A stretch of DNA of 64,000 nucleotides from Rouxiella silvae (lineage in GTDB: Bacteria; Pseudomonadota; Gammaproteobacteria; Enterobacterales; Enterobacteriaceae), in contig NZ_MRWD01000007.1 in the NCBI RefSeq assembly GCF_002093625.1, positions 1 to 64,000 on the forward strand, written 5' to 3'. The notes beneath the pieces were generated by a model. It was not told the origin of the DNA. It saw nothing but the letters and a program-made list of their open reading frames with translations, and did not search any database. Positions 19,565 to 28,144 of the stretch are shown one piece after another. The position numbers were made by a program, and so were the translations under genes. The number at the start of each line of letters is the position of its first letter. Positions within the stretch are counted from its first letter, which is position 1.

Positions 19565-19691
19565 TCTGTTTCCTTAAGGTATTCGACGACTTTAATGTTG
19601 CCAGAAGCGTTAGCGATAGGGTAGCTTGATGCGTCGTTTTATCGCGGCCCCTCTGCTTTTCGACAGAGTATTTGCTCTTACAGGAGAAATC

Positions 19692-20657
19692 ATGCCAAAC
19701 CGTCTGACCTATTGCGATCTTCCTTCCGAGATCCACCAATGGCCGGGACTTCCACTTTCACTCAGCGGTGACGAAGTGATGCCGCTCGATTACCGGGCCG
19801 GGCACACGGGTTGGCTCCTGTACAGTAGAAAGCTCGATAAACTCAGTATCAGTCGTTTCCAGAGCCGCCTTGGTCGTGCACTCGTCGTGGTTAGCGCCTG
19901 GATGGTCGAAGACTATCAGGTTGTGCGCCTCGCCGGTCCACTGACGCCGGACGTGTTTGAGCTGGCCGAACAGTTTGAATTCGACATCACTCCGCTGCGT
20001 AAAGTCCCCCACATGCGCACGCCGGGTCTTCTGGTGATGGACATGGATTCTACTGCAATTGAGATTGAATGCATTGATGAAATTGCCAAACTTGCTGGCG
20101 TGGGTGAGCAGGTTGCGGAAGTCACTGAACGTGCCATGCGCGGAGAGCTAGACTTCGCCGCCAGTTTGCGTCAACGCGTGGGCACATTAAAAGATGCCGA
20201 TGCCAACATTTTGCTGCAAGTGCGTGAAACATTACCTTTAATGCCGGGTCTCAAGCAGATGGTAGCTCGTTTGCAGGAGCTGGGCTGGCACGTCGCTATC
20301 GCCTCCGGTGGTTTCACCTATTATGCCAACTATCTGCGCGATGAACTGGACCTGGTTGCCGTCGCGGCCAACGAGCTGGAAATTTTTGACGGCAAGCTCA
20401 CCGGGCAGGTCATCGGTCCCATTGTTGACGCGCAGTTCAAAGCCGATACCCTGCTGGCGCTGGCCGAAAAACTGGGTATCCCGCAGGAACAAACCGTGGC
20501 CATTGGCGACGGTGCAAACGATTTAAAAATGATGTCGGTCGCCGGGCTGGGTGTGGCCTTCCACGCCAAGCCAAAAGTGTATGAACAGGCCGAAGTCTGC
20601 ATTCGACATGCTGACCTGATTGGCCTGTTGTGCATTCTGAGCGGCAGCGTCGCGTAA
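19692..20657 (+). CDS. serB: Phosphoserine phosphatase
   Basis: SerB hydrolyses O-phospho-L-serine to serine, the final step of serine biosynthesis. The 321-residue HAD-family enzyme has the nucleophile motif DMDSTAIEIECIDE near residue 117, IASGGF (motif II) and the IGDGANDLKM (motif IV) Mg-binding loop. The N-terminal 100 residues form an ACT-like domain. AGGAGAAATC precedes ATG 19692, chosen over the frame start at 19626. radA and nadR follow as in E. coli. Confidence 0.97.
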   Translation: MPNRLTYCDLPSEIHQWPGLPLSLSGDEVMPLDYRAGHTGWLLYSRKLDKLSISRFQSRLGRALVVVSAWMVEDYQVVRLAGPLTPDVFELAEQFEFDITPLRKVPHMRTPGLLVMDMDSTAIEIECIDEIAKLAGVGEQVAEVTERAMRGELDFAASLRQRVGTLKDADANILLQVRETLPLMPGLKQMVARLQELGWHVAIASGGFTYYANYLRDELDLVAVAANELEIFDGKLTGQVIGPIVDAQFKADTLLALAEKLGIPQEQTVAIGDGANDLKMMSVAGLGVAFHAKPKVYEQAEVCIRHADLIGLLCILSGSVA

Positions 20658-20695
20658 TGTTAACAAGGGCGATAGCGCTCCAAACGAGGTAAGTT

Positions 20696-22078
20696 GTGGC
20701 AAAAGCAGCAAAACGAGCATTTGTGTGTAATGAATGCGGCGCAGATTATCCGCGTTGGCAGGGGCAATGCAGTGCCTGTCAGGCCTGGAACTCCATTACC
20801 GAAGTCCGTTTGTCTGCTTCACCCACGGTCGCGCGCAATGAGCGCCTCAGCGGTTATGCCGGCGATGCGGGCGTTAGCCGGGTGCAAAAGCTTTCGGATA
20901 TCAGCCTGGATGAAACGCCGCGGTTTAGCACCGGGTTTAAAGAGTTTGACCGCGTGCTGGGTGGCGGTGTCGTACCGGGCAGCGCCATTCTCATCGGCGG
21001 AAATCCCGGCGCGGGCAAAAGTACGCTGCTGCTGCAAATCCTCTGCAAGCTTGGCGAGAATATGAAAACGCTCTATGTCACTGGCGAAGAGTCGTTGCAG
21101 CAGGTGGCGATGCGTGCGCACCGTCTCGGACTGCCCACCGCCAATATGAACATGCTTTCTGAAACCAGCATCGAGCAGATCTGCCTGATTGCCGATCAGG
21201 AACAGCCGAAGCTGATGGTGATCGACTCCATTCAGGTGATGCACATGGCGGATATCCAGTCTTCTCCGGGTACCGTAGCGCAGGTGCGTGAAAGCGCCGC
21301 CTATCTTACTCGCTATGCCAAAACGCGCGGCGTGGCGATCGTGATGGTCGGCCACGTGACAAAAGACGGGTCGCTGGCCGGTCCGAAAGTGCTGGAGCAC
21401 TGCATCGACTGTTCGATTCTGCTCGACGGTGATGCCGACTCACGATTTCGCACCCTGCGCAGCCATAAAAACCGCTTTGGGGCAGTTAATGAGCTCGGCG
21501 TGTTTGCCATGACCGAGCAGGGGCTGCGTGAGGTGAGCAACCCTTCGGCCATCTTCCTGAGTCGAGGTGATGAAATCACCTCGGGCAGCTCGGTGATGGT
21601 GCTATGGGAGGGCACACGGCCTTTGCTGGTCGAGATTCAGGCGCTGGTGGATCACTCTATGATGGGTAACCCTCGGCGCGTGGCGGTTGGGCTTGAGCAA
21701 AACCGCTTGGCTATTCTGCTGGCCGTTTTGCACCGTCACGGCGGTCTGCAAATGGCGGATCAGGACGTATTTGTTAACGTGGTCGGCGGCGTTAAAGTCA
21801 CCGAAACCGGTGCTGACCTCGCGCTTCTGCTTTCGCTGGTGTCGAGCCTGCGTGACCGTCCGCTGCCTCAAGACTTGGTCGTCTTTGGTGAGGTGGGATT
21901 AGCCGGTGAAATTCGTCCGGTGACCAGCGGACAGGAACGTATTGGTGAAGCCGCCAAGCACGGCTTTAAGCGTGCGATTGTGCCGCACGCCAATGTGCCG
22001 AAAAAGCTGCCGGAAGGCATGAAGGTCTATGGCGTCAAAAAGTTGGCAGACGCATTGGCTATCCTCGAGGATCTCTAA
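20696..22078 (+). CDS. radA: DNA repair protein RadA
   Basis: RadA is a RecA-related ATPase that promotes branch migration in recombinational repair. The 460-residue protein has an N-terminal C4 zinc finger (CNECG and CSAC, about residues 10-28), a Walker A motif GGNPGAGKST near 98, the RadA-specific KNRFG motif near 258, and a C-terminal Lon-protease-like domain. It starts at GTG 20696 with CGAGGTAAGT upstream and is 38 bp after serB, so the two are probably co-transcribed. Confidence 0.97.
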   Translation: MAKAAKRAFVCNECGADYPRWQGQCSACQAWNSITEVRLSASPTVARNERLSGYAGDAGVSRVQKLSDISLDETPRFSTGFKEFDRVLGGGVVPGSAILIGGNPGAGKSTLLLQILCKLGENMKTLYVTGEESLQQVAMRAHRLGLPTANMNMLSETSIEQICLIADQEQPKLMVIDSIQVMHMADIQSSPGTVAQVRESAAYLTRYAKTRGVAIVMVGHVTKDGSLAGPKVLEHCIDCSILLDGDADSRFRTLRSHKNRFGAVNELGVFAMTEQGLREVSNPSAIFLSRGDEITSGSSVMVLWEGTRPLLVEIQALVDHSMMGNPRRVAVGLEQNRLAILLAVLHRHGGLQMADQDVFVNVVGGVKVTETGADLALLLSLVSSLRDRPLPQDLVVFGEVGLAGEIRPVTSGQERIGEAAKHGFKRAIVPHANVPKKLPEGMKVYGVKKLADALAILEDL

Positions 22079-22096
22079 TCAACACAAGGAGCCGCT

Positions 22097-23344
22097 ATGC
22101 CGCAGTTTGATTATCTTAAGGCCGCGATTAAGCAACAGGGATGCACGCTGCAGCAGGTGGCTGAAGTCAGCGGCATGACTAAGGGTTATCTCAGTCAGTT
22201 GTTAAATGACAAGATTAAAAGCCCCAGCGCGCAAAAACTTGAGGCCTTACATCGTTTTCTCGACCTGGAATTTCCCCGTCGTGAAAAGAAGATTGGCGTG
22301 GTATTTGGTAAGTTTTATCCGCTGCACACCGGCCATATTTATTTAATTCAGCGCGCCTGCAGTCAGGTTGACGAGCTGCACATTATTCTTGGCTACGATG
22401 AACCGCGCGACCTCGAGCTGTTTGAAAATAGCTCAATGTCTCAGCAACCGACGCTGAGCGATCGTCTGCGCTGGCTGCTGCAAACTTTTAAATATCAAAA
22501 GAACATTCATATTCATGCTTTCAATGAAGAAGGGATGGAGCCTTATCCGCACGGCTGGGACGTGTGGAGCAAAGGGATCACTGCCTTCATGCAGCAAAAA
22601 GGCATTCATCCCAACACCATTTATTCCAGTGAAGAGAACGACGCACCGCGCTACCGCGAGCATCTCGGCATTGATACGGTGCTTATCGATCCCAAACGAT
22701 CGTTTATGAAAATCAGCGGTTCGCAAATTCGCCACGATCCTTTCCGTTATTGGGACTATATTCCCACCGAAGTGAAGCCATTTTTTGTGCGTACTGTGGT
22801 GGTGCTGGGGGGAGAGTCCAGTGGGAAATCTACGCTGGTGAACAAGCTGGCCAACATATTTAACACCACCAGCGCCTGGGAGTATGGACGCGAATACGTA
22901 TTCTCCCACTTGGGTGGCGATGAAATGGCGCTGCAATATTCTGACTACGACAAAATTGCTCTGGGTCAGGCGCAGTACATTGATTTCGCAGTTAAATACG
23001 CGAATAAAGTGGCGTTTATCGATACAGACTTTTTGACCACTCAGGCATTTTGCAAAAAATACGAAGGCCGCGAGCATCCGTTTGTGCAGGCATTGGTCGA
23101 TGAATATCGCTTTGATTTAGTGATTTTGCTGGAGAATAACACGCCGTGGGTCGCCGACGGTTTACGCAGCCTGGGCAGTTCGCTCGACCGCTCAGAGTTC
23201 CAAAATTTGCTGATTGAAATGATGCATAAAAACAACATCACTTTCACCCATGTGACCGCATCCGACTACGATCAGCGTTTTCTAGACTGTGTCGAGCTGG
23301 TACAGAATATGTTAGGTAATAAGCATTCAATAATAGGTCATTGA
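22097..23344 (+). CDS. nadR: Trifunctional NAD regulator / NMN adenylyltransferase / ribosylnicotinamide kinase
   Basis: NadR represses NAD synthesis genes when NAD is plentiful and salvages nicotinamide riboside. The 415-residue protein has three parts: an N-terminal HTH (about 1-60; TLQQVAEVSGMTKGYLSQLL spans the motif), an NMN adenylyltransferase domain starting GVVFGKFYPLHTGH (about 66-225), and a kinase domain with Walker A GGESSGKST near 239. AAGGAG sits before ATG 22097, 18 bp after radA. It ends the serB-radA-nadR cluster. Confidence 0.96.
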   Translation: MPQFDYLKAAIKQQGCTLQQVAEVSGMTKGYLSQLLNDKIKSPSAQKLEALHRFLDLEFPRREKKIGVVFGKFYPLHTGHIYLIQRACSQVDELHIILGYDEPRDLELFENSSMSQQPTLSDRLRWLLQTFKYQKNIHIHAFNEEGMEPYPHGWDVWSKGITAFMQQKGIHPNTIYSSEENDAPRYREHLGIDTVLIDPKRSFMKISGSQIRHDPFRYWDYIPTEVKPFFVRTVVVLGGESSGKSTLVNKLANIFNTTSAWEYGREYVFSHLGGDEMALQYSDYDKIALGQAQYIDFAVKYANKVAFIDTDFLTTQAFCKKYEGREHPFVQALVDEYRFDLVILLENNTPWVADGLRSLGSSLDRSEFQNLLIEMMHKNNITFTHVTASDYDQRFLDCVELVQNMLGNKHSIIGH

Positions 23345-23577
23345 TAACAGTAGCGAAGGGGTAATAAAATTAACAATTACTCCTTTAAATTGAATATTAT
23401 TTAATTTAATTAAGAATTTTCTCTATGCTGAGGGACTAATTCTATTTTTTATAGCCTGTGTATTTTTTATTTTTAAACGATGTTACCCTGCCTGCATTGA
23501 AATAAGTGTTTATTTTATAATCTTCTTGTTTATTTTCTATTAAACTTTCTACACTGCTGAAACTATTGGGTAATATT

Positions 23578-25095
23578 TTGAATATTAATGCCGTTTTTCG
23601 TGGGATGACTATTGCTTTTGCAGCAGTCATTTCCATTAATTCTTATGCGCTTGTTATGAATAATCCTACTTTTATAAATAATGGCGGCCATCTCTCCAAT
23701 GTAAATAACACAATGGAGCACGCCTATGAACCTTTGCGTAAAGAGAGTTATTCAGCTCGCTTTGATGCCGTGGGTAAAATTTATTCTTGTAGCTCAACGT
23801 GGCTCGGCGACAGTAAAGACGGTACAAAAAGCTATATTCTAGCCGCTGGCCACTGTATGGATTTTAATAGTCCCGGTGAAGCCACAAAAGCCTACCACGG
23901 GGAGTTTCGTGACCGCCATGATCGTTTGATAGCCAAAGACGGCGTTTATTATACCGGCCCTTATCGTACCCATCGCCCAGAAGGCATGGGAGGTGTGAGT
24001 GGTGATATTGGGATACTGGTATTAAATAAAAAAGCGCCGATTCTGGACGAACAGGGTAAGCCGCTTAATAAACCGTGGATTTATGATGGATCTCGGGAAA
24101 TGGATAAGCCCGTCGAGCTGGTAGGTTACGGTAACTGGGGAGTTGGCCAGGCAGCAGTAAGGCCTAGTGATAATCCTAATGACGATTTTTCGCCACAGCA
24201 GGGCTCCAGGCGTGCATGGGGTCAGAGTTATATTAATGAGCTTTTCGAGAAGGACTACGCATTGGGCGCGCCTTATCACCCTGAGCAGGTCTCAAAAGCC
24301 TGGGCTCGTTTAGCGCCTGGCGACAGTGGTTCAGCCTGGTGGCAGCAGCATAACGGCTTCTGGACTATTATCGGGATTACCAAAACAGGTGTTGAAGAAG
24401 CCTCTTATGGCGTTCGCGTCAGCAAATACGTTGATTGGATTAAAAGTATCTATCCTGACGTAAATACCCTGAGTCAAATGACCACGGTCAACGAAAAACA
24501 GACGCTGACATTACCTGACTTCTCTAAAGACTTGGCCGACAGCTCGGTAACTTACATCGTACCTAAGCAATCTAATGCCACGGGACCGACTGTCCCAGAC
24601 TGGGATTTAGGTAAAGGTTACAGTGAAATAATCGTCACCTTACCCAATATCAAAACGGGCCACAATCAGTCGATAACATTGCGTGCCTGGCGTAATGTGG
24701 GTTGTGCTAATGCACCAATGAACAGTGCTACCGGCTGTGGCAAGGCAAGTCCTTTAGAATTAAAGTACGCCGAGGAAGATAATAAAACCTTACCAGAAGG
24801 TCATTATAAAGGAACTTTCAATCTGCTTGCGCAAGGTTGGCATGATACAAATTATCGTAATAATTTGCTGCTCGCTGTGGATTTAAATATCCAAGGTCAT
24901 CAAACGGATAAACCGTTATACCCTATTTATCAGCAAGGGCATCACTATGAGGCGGGTCAAATAGTGACGGCGAAAAATGGCAAGCTTTATAAATGTAAAA
25001 ATAAGCCCTTTGCAAAATTCTGTAGTATAAACAGTGCTGCTTATTCACCTGGCCGCGGTCCAGCCTGGTCAGTTGCATGGATTGCTTTACGTTAA
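23578..25095 (+). CDS. Secreted trypsin-like serine protease with C-terminal carbohydrate-binding-like module
   Basis: This 505-residue protein has a signal peptide (one Arg then a hydrophobic core ending NSYA). Its peptidase S1-type domain shows a complete triad: His92 in LAAGHC, Asp143 in SGDIGIL and Ser250 in PGDSGSAW. A middle beta-rich domain (about 300-440) holds two cysteines in GCANAP and TGCGK. The last 55 residues (YEAGQIVTAKNGKLYKC onward) resemble a type 5/12 chitin-binding module. TTG 23578 with TTGGG upstream is my start; TTG 23566 and ATG 23605 are alternatives. The gene and its 5' spacer are AT-rich relative to the neighbours, suggesting acquisition. Exported proteolysis of glycan-associated targets is inferred. 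Confidence 0.8.
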   Translation: MNINAVFRGMTIAFAAVISINSYALVMNNPTFINNGGHLSNVNNTMEHAYEPLRKESYSARFDAVGKIYSCSSTWLGDSKDGTKSYILAAGHCMDFNSPGEATKAYHGEFRDRHDRLIAKDGVYYTGPYRTHRPEGMGGVSGDIGILVLNKKAPILDEQGKPLNKPWIYDGSREMDKPVELVGYGNWGVGQAAVRPSDNPNDDFSPQQGSRRAWGQSYINELFEKDYALGAPYHPEQVSKAWARLAPGDSGSAWWQQHNGFWTIIGITKTGVEEASYGVRVSKYVDWIKSIYPDVNTLSQMTTVNEKQTLTLPDFSKDLADSSVTYIVPKQSNATGPTVPDWDLGKGYSEIIVTLPNIKTGHNQSITLRAWRNVGCANAPMNSATGCGKASPLELKYAEEDNKTLPEGHYKGTFNLLAQGWHDTNYRNNLLLAVDLNIQGHQTDKPLYPIYQQGHHYEAGQIVTAKNGKLYKCKNKPFAKFCSINSAAYSPGRGPAWSVAWIALR

Positions 25096-25104
25096 CAGTT
25101 TTTT

Positions 25105-25140
25105 AGCGGGCTAATAATATTTATTGTCAGCCCGCTATTC
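25105..25140 (+). terminator. Terminator-like hairpin after the protease gene
   Basis: AGCGGGCT (25105-25112) pairs with AGCCCGCT (25129-25136), extended inside by AATAA/TTATT pairing, and is followed by ATTCTTTT. A moderate terminator for the plus-strand gene. Confidence 0.6.
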
Positions 25141-25160
25141 TTTTCAAATTAATGATCTAT

Positions 25161-25853
25161 TTATCCCACGGCGTGCAGAAAATAGGACCTGCGGCTAATG
25201 CTCATTGATAACACCTCTTTTACCAGCTTATCAATTCCGGCTTTTGCTTCCAGTAAACTGGTCGCCACCATATAAGCCGGACTTGTTACCAGATTATTTT
25301 TTACGTCTACGACGGTTTCGTCAAAGGACGCCAGCCTGTGCACCGCACCCATGCTTTCTAAAATAGCGACAGTGTCCGCATCGTTACCAATGGTCAGCTC
25401 CACGTCTTCGCCATAAATCAGCGGCAACAATACGGGCGCAATGGACAGATAGCCCGCTGGCTTATTCTCATTTTTGAAGCTGTTGAGCACTTCAAGGGTG
25501 GGACTATTGATATCAACGTCAGGGCCTTTAAAGGCAAAGTCAGACAGGTTGATGGCCACACCGGCACCGCCGAGCACAATCACGGCATCAAAATCGCGTG
25601 AATGACACTCGGTAATGGCTTTAACCTCGCCGCGCACTATTCTCGCAGACTCAAACAGCACGTTTCTTTCCTGATGAGAAATTTCCCCGGTGATGTGATT
25701 GATCACGTGATGGTGTGCAATATCCGGTGCAAAGCATTGATAAGAAGCTTGGCCGCTCTCAAGTGCAAGTAAAGTGAGGACCACTTCGTGAACATCGGCA
25801 CCGTCATAGACGCCACAGCCGGAGAGAATAACCGCGACCTTTTTTGTATCCAT
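25161..25853 (-). CDS. ElbB-like DJ-1/glutamine-amidotransferase-fold protein lacking the family cysteine
   Basis: This 230-residue protein resembles E. coli ElbB, a DJ-1/PfpI-fold glyoxalase-like protein once linked to isoprenoid biosynthesis. The N-terminal VILSGCGVYDGADVHE motif and the TSPAYMVA region near the C-terminus are clear. The family motif GFMCIAP, which contains the nucleophile cysteine, reads GYLSIAP here, so Ser137 replaces Cys. The GGFGAAKNLS loop is also altered to GGAGVAINLS. It is therefore likely a diverged paralogue with changed or lost catalysis; elbB proper would lie elsewhere. It faces the protease gene tail to tail. Confidence 0.82.
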   Translation of the reverse strand: MDTKKVAVILSGCGVYDGADVHEVVLTLLALESGQASYQCFAPDIAHHHVINHITGEISHQERNVLFESARIVRGEVKAITECHSRDFDAVIVLGGAGVAINLSDFAFKGPDVDINSPTLEVLNSFKNENKPAGYLSIAPVLLPLIYGEDVELTIGNDADTVAILESMGAVHRLASFDETVVDVKNNLVTSPAYMVATSLLEAKAGIDKLVKEVLSMSISRRSYFLHAVG

Positions 25854-26006
25854 TAACAGTCCCCTTTATTATCACTGATCGGTTAACTTTATTTTTGCCT
25901 AGAATTAACTTTTTCTCTGTGACCTCAGTTAGGAATGTGGATTTTTTATCCTTTTTTTGCCGATATTTTGTGAGAAAACTCACGAGTGTAGCCGTGAATA
26001 CAGATC

Positions 26007-26034
26007 AAAAAAGGGCCGCTGGGCGGCCCTTTTA
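26007..26034 (-). terminator. Terminator of the MDR oxidoreductase gene
   Basis: An 11-bp stem, AAAAGGGCCGC (26009-26019) with GCGGCCCTTTT (26023-26033), is followed by a T run when read on the minus strand. It lies directly after the stop at 26049. Confidence 0.85.
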
Positions 26035-26048
26035 AATCAAGCGAAGCG

Positions 26049-27050
26049 TTAGAAAGCAACCACTACCTTGCCCTGCATGTGTCCGTCGAGCACTCTGTCA
26101 TGCGCAGCCTGAATGTTTTCAGGGGTCAGCCCTGCAAGCGTTTCTGTTAGCGTAGTCTTCACTTTTCCAGCATCAACCAACTCGGCAACCTGAGTCAGAA
26201 TGTTACCCTGCTCGGCAATGTCTGCGGTGGTGTACATACTGCGGGTAAACATAAATTCCCAATGCAGCGAAGCGCTTTTCAACTTAAGCTGGTTTTGGTC
26301 CAGCGGCTCGGCATTTTCAACGATGGTACAAATTTTCCCCAATGGCGCGATCAGTTTGCCAATCGCGTCCCAGTGGCCGTCGGTATCATTGAGACAGAAA
26401 ATGTAATCCACCTGTTTGATGCCTTGCTTTTCAAGCTCGCCGACCAAGTCTTTATAGTTTACGGTCAGCGCCGCGCCGCGCTCAATGCACCACTGGGCAG
26501 ATTCGGGACGCGATGCAGTGGCGATAATTTTAACCTTGCTACGCTGTGCGGCGAAAGGGATCGCCAGCGAGCCTACGCCACCTGCGCCGCCGATGATCAA
26601 CAACGTTTTATCAGCGCCACCGTCCTGGATCCTCAGGTGTTCAAACAGACCTTCCCAGGCAGTAAGGGCGGTTAACGGCATGGCAGCCGCTTCTGCCCAA
26701 TTCAGGGTTTTAGGCTTTTTTGCCACGATGCGGTAATCAATCAGCTGCTGACTCGCGTTGCTGCCTGGCCTAGTAATGTCACCGGCGTACCACACTTCAT
26801 CACCCACGCTGAACCCGCTAACGCTGCTGCCGACGGTTTTCACGACGCCGCTCGCATCCCAGCCCAACACTTTTGGGGCCTGCAAACCGTTTTTAACCGC
26901 ACCCTGATGCACTTTGGTGTCCACCGGATTGATTGAAACTGCTTTAACCTCAACCAGCAGATCGTTCTTACCCACGTCAGGCTGCGGCAGTTCGATGGCG
27001 ATAAACTGTTTTACATTCTTTGGGTCAACGGCAATTGCCTTGATGCTCAT
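26049..27050 (-). CDS. Zinc-type alcohol dehydrogenase-like (MDR) oxidoreductase
   Basis: This 333-residue NADPH-dependent medium-chain reductase is of the quinone-oxidoreductase-like group. It has the N-terminal GroES-like fold (VSINPVDTKVHQG, LGWDASGVV) and a Rossmann fold with IGGAGGVGSLAI near residue 158. The usual structural and catalytic zinc cysteine ligands are not present, typical of this subgroup. GGAGTAAC is before the ATG. It is divergent from a LysR gene at 27167, which probably regulates it. The substrate is unknown; enones or quinones are typical for the family. Confidence 0.9.
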   Translation of the reverse strand: MSIKAIAVDPKNVKQFIAIELPQPDVGKNDLLVEVKAVSINPVDTKVHQGAVKNGLQAPKVLGWDASGVVKTVGSSVSGFSVGDEVWYAGDITRPGSNASQQLIDYRIVAKKPKTLNWAEAAAMPLTALTAWEGLFEHLRIQDGGADKTLLIIGGAGGVGSLAIPFAAQRSKVKIIATASRPESAQWCIERGAALTVNYKDLVGELEKQGIKQVDYIFCLNDTDGHWDAIGKLIAPLGKICTIVENAEPLDQNQLKLKSASLHWEFMFTRSMYTTADIAEQGNILTQVAELVDAGKVKTTLTETLAGLTPENIQAAHDRVLDGHMQGKVVVAF

Positions 27051-27166
27051 CTTGTTACTCCAATTAGGGTGGATAGGTTTAATTCAATAACACCAGTGTA
27101 GTCCCAGTGAGCCAAGCTGATAAGATGGACAATAATTAACAAAGTGTTCGGCTGAGGTGAACAATC

Positions 27167-28069
27167 GTGTTTAAGCAACTGCAGGATATGGCGCTGTTTG
27201 CGCTGGTGGCCGAAACGGGCAGCTTTACCACGGCGGCAAAGCGCGCGGGCTTGCCGAAGTCCAGCGTCAGTCAAAGGGTGAGTCAGCTGGAGCAAAATTT
27301 GGGGATCCGCTTACTTAACAGAACCACTCGGCAGCTAAATCTGACCTTTGCAGGCGAGCGCTATCTGGTGCACTGCCAGGAGATGCTCCAGGCCAGCGAG
27401 CGGGCCGAACAGGCTATTTTGCGCCTGAGAGACAATCCCAGCGGCCGCCTGCGCATAACCAGTCCCGCGGGGTTAGGCGCTACGCTGTTGGCGCGCATGA
27501 ATGCCGAGTTCTCAAAACGCTATCCCGATGTTTCACTTGAAGTTTCCGTTTCTGATCAACTGATTGATTTGGTGCAGGAAGGTTTTGACGTCGCACTGCG
27601 CAGCGGTAAACCTCAAGACTCTTCGCTCATTGGCCGTTCACTCGGTGAGGGTCCGCGTTATCTGTTGGCTGCACCGGCTTATTTGGCCGAGCACCCGCCG
27701 CTCACTGTGCCACAGCAGCTTGAAGTGCATCGGTGTATTGGTCATCAGGCCTGGAAGGAGTGGGTTTTGCGCCGTGGCGATGTCTATCATCGCTGGGTGC
27801 TTCCTCCCGCCCACCATACCGATAATCTTCTCTACGCGCGAGAATGCGCGATAGCCGGTGCTGGCATTACACTGCTGCCGTCTTTTATGTGCCGAGAAGA
27901 AGTCAGGAGTGGGCAACTGGTGCGCGTATTGCCAGATTGGGAAGCCGAAAGTAATTCACTGTATCTCGTTTATCCCAGCCGTAAACTGAACTCCCCGGCG
28001 TTGGCCTGCTTTATTGATTTTATGCTGAACGAATACGCCTTTGCCGAACGCTACAATGCGCTACTGTAA
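27167..28069 (+). CDS. LysR-family transcriptional regulator
   Basis: This 300-residue LysR protein has an N-terminal HTH (about 4-62, with GSFTTAAKRAGLPKSSVS) and a substrate-binding-like C-terminal domain of the CrgA/AaeR-like subgroup (TSPAGLGATLLARM, DVALRSG). It starts at GTG 27167 with GAGGTGA at good distance. The 116-bp gap to the divergent MDR oxidoreductase should contain their shared promoter and the LysR site, so that enzyme is the likely target. The effector is not predictable. Confidence 0.92.
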   Translation: MFKQLQDMALFALVAETGSFTTAAKRAGLPKSSVSQRVSQLEQNLGIRLLNRTTRQLNLTFAGERYLVHCQEMLQASERAEQAILRLRDNPSGRLRITSPAGLGATLLARMNAEFSKRYPDVSLEVSVSDQLIDLVQEGFDVALRSGKPQDSSLIGRSLGEGPRYLLAAPAYLAEHPPLTVPQQLEVHRCIGHQAWKEWVLRRGDVYHRWVLPPAHHTDNLLYARECAIAGAGITLLPSFMCREEVRSGQLVRVLPDWEAESNSLYLVYPSRKLNSPALACFIDFMLNEYAFAERYNALL

Positions 28070-28083
28070 AAAGTGCAGACAAT

Positions 28084-28117
28084 AAAAAACCCGAGCTGCG
28101 AAAGCCCGGGTTTTTTG
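28084..28117. terminator. Bidirectional terminator between lysR and ettA
   Basis: AAAAAACCCG and CGGGTTTTTT arms surround a short GC-rich inner hairpin between two convergent genes, with an A run and a T run on either side. Confidence 0.85.
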
Positions 28118-28144
28118 ACATCTGCCACGATGAGTTCAACAAGA

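Noticed and set aside
22433-23077. 214-codon minus-strand ORF opposite nadR
   Set aside because: It overlaps conserved NadR domains on the other strand and shows no protein signature.
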